From a virus: 52,270 nucleotides of DNA. Shown here in pieces: positions 48,676 through 52,270 of this stretch. Numbering within the stretch: the stretch's first letter is position 1; every line of letters begins with the position of its first letter. Location of the stretch: the IMG/VR virus record IMGVR_UViG_3300044616_000326, positions 1-52,270 of that record; one strand, 5' to 3'. The notes under the pieces are model-generated. The model was not told the origin of the DNA. It worked only from the letters and a program-made list of their open reading frames with translations, and did no database searches. The position numbers and the translations under genes are program-made.

Positions 48676-49051
48676 CTTTTATTTTTACATTGATGTCTAC
48701 TTTGTCCATTGGATACCCTATGCTTCCTAACATACTGGTTAAGTCCCGGATGAAAAACTCCAGGAATGTTTCTATTACATGCTTGGCTGCTTTATTATTA
48801 GTAATAATACCAAGTACACGTGCAGATGATAATGCTATGGCTTCATCACCAATTACATCCGCAATTCTCTGTGCAGTCTTTGGGATCTCTTTCTTCCATT
48901 GTGCAAATGGTTGTCCTGAAAATTTATACAATAATACTAGCTCATTATTATCAAGTGTACTATTCTCAATTGCATGAAATGCAACTACATGGTTCTCAGA
49001 ATCACTTGATTGAAACATGTTAATCAGATTTTTTAATTCATCTTTTGTCAT
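48650..49051 (-). CDS. Small protein with MFxSSDxxNH module, 133 aa
   Basis: A 133-aa helical protein. The N-terminus (LINMFQSSDSENHVVAFHAI) repeats a module in the 425-aa gene of the same operon. The rest is mostly helical, with no catalytic motif. It overlaps the VWA gene and ends of neighbours are shared (stop/start contact at 49051), so it is co-expressed with the MoxR-VWA pair. It could be an adaptor for that pair, an inference from position and the shared module only. Confidence 0.55.
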   Translation of the reverse strand: MTKDELKNLINMFQSSDSENHVVAFHAIENSTLDNNELVLLYKFSGQPFAQWKKEIPKTAQRIADVIGDEAIALSSARVLGIITNNKAAKHVIETFLEFFIRDLTSMLGSIGYPMDKVDINVKIKDDGQSTEP

Positions 49052-49398
49052 TAGTCTTCAATTTTTAAGGTCTTAATAGCCCAGTCTTTAATTTCACCGG
49101 ATGCAATCATATCTATCCATTCTTTTGCAGTAGGAATATATCCATTGCAATCTTCTTTAACATGTTGTTCTGCAACATATCTTGTATATACTCTTTTGTC
49201 ATCAGAATTTATAATATAAAAACCATGACGTTTCTCACATTCAAATATACCCTCACTATGGTGACGGAACATTCTATGTTTACTATGACCTACCCATGCT
49301 TTGGTTTCATCAAACCAATTATGAATATGCATATAGTCTTCTGGTATACCTCCAAACTTTCTAGCTGAAGATACTGCATGTTGATACGGATGTGCCAT
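49051..49398 (-). CDS. DUF6915-like small protein
   Basis: A 115-aa protein beginning MAHPYQHAVSSARKFGG, with HNWFDETKAWVGHSKHR, FRHHSEGIFECE, RYVAEQHVKEDCNG and a C-terminal WIDMI helix. This His-rich layout matches the DUF6915 family, found in phages and bacteria and of unknown function. The clustered His residues suggest metal binding, which is inference. Start and stop touch those of the neighbouring genes. Confidence 0.65.
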   Translation of the reverse strand: MAHPYQHAVSSARKFGGIPEDYMHIHNWFDETKAWVGHSKHRMFRHHSEGIFECEKRHGFYIINSDDKRVYTRYVAEQHVKEDCNGYIPTAKEWIDMIASGEIKDWAIKTLKIED

Positions 49399-49814
49399 TA
49401 CAATGTCTTTTGGATTAAAGATCCTTCATGATAATAAGTTTCTGTCTCAACAATTCTGATATCATTAGTGATCTTGTATTTACCTGATGGTATAAGTATA
49501 CATACTGAACCATAACCACCTTCATTATTCCACCAGTCTTCAATGTCATTGAGTAATTTTTCCTCAACAAAATGTATAATATCTGAGTCAAGACCTGAAT
49601 CTAGTGTACAAAGATACCTTACATCTTGACTCCAAACATTTAGGTCGTTTATATCACTAAATGCATCTTCTTCATCTTCACTCATTTTTTCTGTAGTGTA
49701 GATTACACTGTCAATTGCACCTGAATCATCAGATCCTTCATAATTTACCTTAATACCAGTTACTCCCAAGTCAGCTAATTTGACAAGGGTAGCCATCATA
49801 TTTATTTCATTCAT
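49398..49814 (-). CDS. DUF6878-like small acidic protein
   Basis: A 138-aa acidic protein if translation starts at MNEINMM (49814), one base after the preceding stop; an ATG at 49853 would add 13 residues overlapping the upstream gene. It has KVNYEGSDDSGAIDSV near the start, an EDWWNNEGGYGSVCI segment and a C-terminal beta-like repeat of Ile and Thr. The SDDSGxID motif recalls DUF6878, a family of unknown function. No catalytic motif is recognised. Confidence 0.55.
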   Translation of the reverse strand: MNEINMMATLVKLADLGVTGIKVNYEGSDDSGAIDSVIYTTEKMSEDEEDAFSDINDLNVWSQDVRYLCTLDSGLDSDIIHFVEEKLLNDIEDWWNNEGGYGSVCILIPSGKYKITNDIRIVETETYYHEGSLIQKTL

Positions 49815-49815
49815 A

Positions 49816-50241
49816 CTATTTGATTTTGTAAAACCTGCCAAGGATATTGGCATTCAGATATTCTTCTTTTTCAAGCACTTCTCTTACAAATTGAAATTTA
49901 GTCTCATGATATGTTAACTCTGTCTTTGAGAAACATATCCTGACCATAAACCTCTTTATAGGAATTCCTGCTTTGTGTGCATCTTGTAGCACTTGATTAC
50001 TACTGTAATAGTTTTCATAGTTAGTTTTAGTAACAAAAGTGTATTTAGATGCCCTTTTATCTGTCATTGCAGCAATAGCTTTCTTTCCAAGTTTCTTTTT
50101 AACTACAGAATGAAAATTCTTTTTACCAATATAACGGACTGCTTTACCATCAATGATTGCTTCCATTTCATAAATGAAACCTACAGCACCATCTGGAATT
50201 TTGCTGTCATTAAATACTTCACCTTTGTATAACCAACTCAT
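49816..50241 (-). CDS. GIY-YIG-like nuclease, 141 aa
   Basis: A 141-aa protein with GFIYEM (21-26) and RYIGKK (36-41), the two halves of a GIY-YIG nuclease core, then NYYSSNQVLQ, a basic strand and HETKFQF with a conserved Glu (near 113), followed by a YLNANI Asn. The order matches small phage GIY-YIG proteins that cut DNA as homing or repair nucleases. There is no extra DNA-binding domain, unlike many homing enzymes. The ATG overlaps the stop of the coiled-coil gene by four bases. The TAG stop is one of the few in the window. Confidence 0.65.
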   Translation of the reverse strand: MSWLYKGEVFNDSKIPDGAVGFIYEMEAIIDGKAVRYIGKKNFHSVVKKKLGKKAIAAMTDKRASKYTFVTKTNYENYYSSNQVLQDAHKAGIPIKRFMVRICFSKTELTYHETKFQFVREVLEKEEYLNANILGRFYKIK

Positions 50242-50513
50242 GAACTATAACTAAAATGTAATAACCGAGAATGTTTGCTTGTTACTTCTAAATTCTCAGC
50301 TTCTAAGATAACACATTTATGTTTCCACTCTTCAAGCTGTTCATTTAATGCATCAATTTGATCTATATAATCAGCAATTTCATGCCTTAAATCAGAAATT
50401 TCATTATTTACATCTTCTAATTCTCTTTCTATTTTTTCTCTTAGATTATCAAATTCATATCTTGCAGAAGATATATGATCTTCTAAATCATTCATTGATC
50501 TTTCTAAACTCAT
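50238..50513 (-). CDS. Small coiled-coil protein, 91 aa
   Basis: A 91-aa protein that is almost entirely a charged heptad-like coiled coil (residues ~5-75). It has four-base overlaps with the primase stop and the GIY-YIG start. No family recognised; probably a dimer or an oligomerising partner of a replication protein, which is inference. Confidence 0.55.
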   Translation of the reverse strand: MSLERSMNDLEDHISSARYEFDNLREKIERELEDVNNEISDLRHEIADYIDQIDALNEQLEEWKHKCVILEAENLEVTSKHSRLLHFSYSS

Positions 50514-51487
50514 AATGCTTGTTTTAGTAAATTCAATAATTTATCTCTCACAGGTTCAATACCATGATCTCTGACAGAGTCTGATAAATCCTTAGACATG
50601 TCAAGTATTACATGTGGAATATTATACTTGTCCTGATATCTCTGAGCAGCCTTTATCCCGGGCTCATCATTATCAAACAGTACAATTATCTTAGCATACT
50701 TCTCTCTAAGTCTATTTATTACAGATTCTCCAATCATTGTATTCTCACTGTCCGGAGCAATACATTCTATATTACCAATACCAAGTTTCTTGAAAGACAT
50801 AAGATCTTTAAGTGAAGAAACAATCAGTAGATACTTGGAATCATATTGCAGTTGATCCATACCCTGTGTATAGTTCTGGATCTTAATGAACTTCTTCTCT
50901 GGGACTTTAGGCATGTAAATCTTATATAACTCACCATCTTGTCTAAAATAACCATAGATATAGGGTCTTGCAAACTTATAAGATGTTATACTACCATCAA
51001 CTTCAGTCTTTTCCATAGTAAAGAATTCCAATGGAACAACATTGTATCTCTCCAGTATTGCTGAAGAAATCCTAAAACTCATCCAAAACTTAGAGTCTTG
51101 GGAATTCCAATGTTTCATTTGGAAATCTGTTACCTTGAACTTATCATGAAATTGTATAGGTCCTCTTTCTGCAGGTGCATTATACTTTAGATACTCTTGA
51201 TAATCATGTAGTATTCTATTAACTGCTTTGAATCTTGTATCATAGTTAAATAAACATTTGACAAGTTCAATTTGATCACCTTGAAAGCCAGAAGAGAAAT
51301 CTTTAAACTTATAGCAATCCCCATTGCGATAGATAAACATGCTTGGAACTTTATCCTTTACATTAAATGCAGATAGCATTTTTATATCCTGACCAATGAG
51401 TTTTTCTTTTAAGTTTAGATAATATTCAAATACCCATTCTCTGGGTACATCCTGTAAATCAGATATTAAGTTCTTTGTTGAAATCAT
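50510..51487 (-). CDS. DnaG-type TOPRIM primase-like protein
   Basis: A 325-aa protein from the ATG at 51487; a TTG two codons upstream is less likely. The N-terminal part has FSSGFQGDQIELVKCLF (64-80), typical of the nucleotide-binding region after the zinc domain in phage primases, although no Cys zinc cluster is present. The TOPRIM region spans ~217-310: IVSSLKDLMSF replaces the usual VEGxxD opening (Ser224 where the Glu is expected, D228 kept), and LFDNDEPG carries the DxD pair (D272, D274). It probably makes primers for the neighbouring DNA polymerase. The missing TOPRIM Glu makes activity uncertain. Confidence 0.72.
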   Translation of the reverse strand: MISTKNLISDLQDVPREWVFEYYLNLKEKLIGQDIKMLSAFNVKDKVPSMFIYRNGDCYKFKDFSSGFQGDQIELVKCLFNYDTRFKAVNRILHDYQEYLKYNAPAERGPIQFHDKFKVTDFQMKHWNSQDSKFWMSFRISSAILERYNVVPLEFFTMEKTEVDGSITSYKFARPYIYGYFRQDGELYKIYMPKVPEKKFIKIQNYTQGMDQLQYDSKYLLIVSSLKDLMSFKKLGIGNIECIAPDSENTMIGESVINRLREKYAKIIVLFDNDEPGIKAAQRYQDKYNIPHVILDMSKDLSDSVRDHGIEPVRDKLLNLLKQAL

Positions 51488-51503
51488 AACCAATAAAAAT
51501 AAA

Positions 51504-51567
51504 GGGGGGAGGCTCCTGATTTAGTTAGAAATCTCTGTTATACATTAATTTATTACTAACTCCCCCC
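51504..51567 (-). terminator. Long-loop G-stem terminator or attenuator
   Basis: GGGGGGAG (51567-51560 on the minus strand, extendable by TTAGT with ACTAA nearer the loop) pairs with CTCCCCCC (51511-51504), followed by TTTATTTTT. The loop of about 48 bases contains further pairing, and GGAGCCTCC near the 3' arm can fold on itself and compete. It lies between the SSB-like and primase genes. Confidence 0.6.
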
Positions 51568-51584
51568 TATTATCTAGGTAGTAG

Positions 51585-52268
51585 TTAGTCTAAACTAAAG
51601 TCAGAAGATGATTTTGGTTTTAAAAATACATCATCATCATCCCCAAAGGACTTAACTTCTTTAACTTCTAATTTTTTGAGATGCTTGGTTTCATCATAAG
51701 GTATAACAACACCGCCTTCAACAGCTCCAAATGCATACTTTTTACCTTCTGCTTTTGGTAACCACATATCATAGTTAGTATAACCAGTTTTACCTTCATA
51801 CTCTTTACCAGCAACACAGAACTCAAGATATTTACCTCTGAAATCTGCTGTTTTATTGAATGCTTTAACAAAGTCTTCAATTGTTTCATGCTGACCATCT
51901 TGTTCAAGGAACCAAGAATCTAATTCCATAGTATGTGCAAGAGTTCTCAAGAAAATCAAAATAGATCTATCTCTTTGAATCTTAACACCAGACTTGGTCT
52001 CACCGTCAGCAAATGCATATTGGCTTGCTTTTACTCTACCAATCTGACCCGCATATCTTCCTTTGCTTTCATCATCTTTATCAATCATAAAGCCTTCAAA
52101 ACCTTCAATAGGTTGAGTCTCTACATGCATCATAAGATGATAAGCACCAGGAATAAACTTGAATTCCTCAAGTTCAATGCTATTAATTTTCAATACATGA
52201 TTACCTGGAGTAATTGTTTTTGGTAGTCCTGAGCCTGCTGTGCCCAAATCAGTTGTGCTTAATGCCAT
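51585..52268 (-). CDS. Probable single-stranded DNA-binding protein
   Basis: A 227-aa protein, apparently complete at its N-terminus (ATG at 52268, two bases from the edge), although a start further upstream cannot be excluded. The core looks beta-rich (NHVLKINSIELEEF, AYHLMMHVETQP, KYLEFCVAGKEYEG). It ends with an acidic stretch GDDDDVF and a Ser/Asp tail (SSSDFSLD), the layout of phage single-strand binding proteins whose acidic tails contact replication partners. From memory, proteins like this sit beside the primase and polymerase in crAss-like phages. Role: coats single-stranded DNA during replication and recombination. The fold itself cannot be proven by eye. Confidence 0.5.
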   Translation of the reverse strand: MALSTTDLGTAGSGLPKTITPGNHVLKINSIELEEFKFIPGAYHLMMHVETQPIEGFEGFMIDKDDESKGRYAGQIGRVKASQYAFADGETKSGVKIQRDRSILIFLRTLAHTMELDSWFLEQDGQHETIEDFVKAFNKTADFRGKYLEFCVAGKEYEGKTGYTNYDMWLPKAEGKKYAFGAVEGGVVIPYDETKHLKKLEVKEVKSFGDDDDVFLKPKSSSDFSLD

Positions 52269-52270
52269 TT

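Noticed and set aside
48660-48977. Plus-strand 105-aa frame opposite the 133-aa gene
   Set aside because: It is antisense to a gene that fits the operon with overlaps and a shared module. No independent support.
1-52270. tRNA genes, CRISPR arrays, insertion sequences or integration modules
   Set aside because: No cloverleaf-like sequence in the few gaps, no regularly spaced direct repeats, no transposase, integrase or attachment-site repeats were seen by eye.

Overview
The window looks like part of a lytic, tailed, crAss-like bacteriophage genome (Crassvirales-type, Bacteroidota host). The evidence is a set of enormous head-to-tail virion proteins, including a giant protein with a two-barrel RNA polymerase active-site signature (DFDVD), followed by an oppositely oriented replication block of a family B DNA polymerase, a TOPRIM primase, a PD-(D/E)XK nuclease, a MoxR-type ATPase and a VWA protein. 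The DNA is AT-rich with AGA/TTA-rich codon use. Candidate promoters resemble the Bacteroidota pattern TTTG-N20-TAnnTTTG. The standard genetic code appears to be in use: the open frame of 4501 codons is uninterrupted, and TAA, TGA and TAG all end genes.

Layout. Positions 1-38570 form a rightward virion block of eight genes, most touching or overlapping. In order: the 3' part of a tail/muzzle-like protein; a SET-domain plus multi-hydrolase virion lysin; two proteins sharing a recurrent YQxGG box with the lysin; a 941-aa probable cargo protein; a 2084-aa probable ejection protein; the 4501-aa RNA polymerase fusion (zincin, RNAP, ADP-ribosyltransferase-like, SF1 helicase and ASCH-like domains); and a 1138-aa probable cargo protein. 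A strong G/C hairpin at 38576-38596 separates this block from the convergent leftward block.

Positions 38584-52268 are a leftward replication and nucleotide-metabolism block. In transcription order from the right edge: probable ssDNA-binding protein, primase, coiled-coil protein, GIY-YIG-like protein, two small DUF proteins, a small protein with an SSD-NH motif, VWA/zincin protein, MoxR ATPase, a 425-aa unknown, PD-(D/E)XK nuclease, two unknowns, a duplicated DNA-polymerase start, an endonuclease VII-type HNH gene, a 65-aa protein, DNA polymerase B, a DUF932-like protein and a MazG-like pyrophosphatase. G-stem terminators with T-tracts divide it into transcription units.

Working model (inference). 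The virion carries the polymerase fusion and partner proteins and ejects them into the host. The lysin opens the wall, the ejection proteins make the path, and the RNAP starts early transcription while its attached modules may process the polyprotein or modify host targets. The leftward genes then replicate the genome. No tRNA, CRISPR array, insertion sequence, integrase or attachment site was seen. No stretch over 300 bases lacks a gene; the longest gap, 42909-43072, holds a promoter, a polymerase 5'-end remnant and a terminator.
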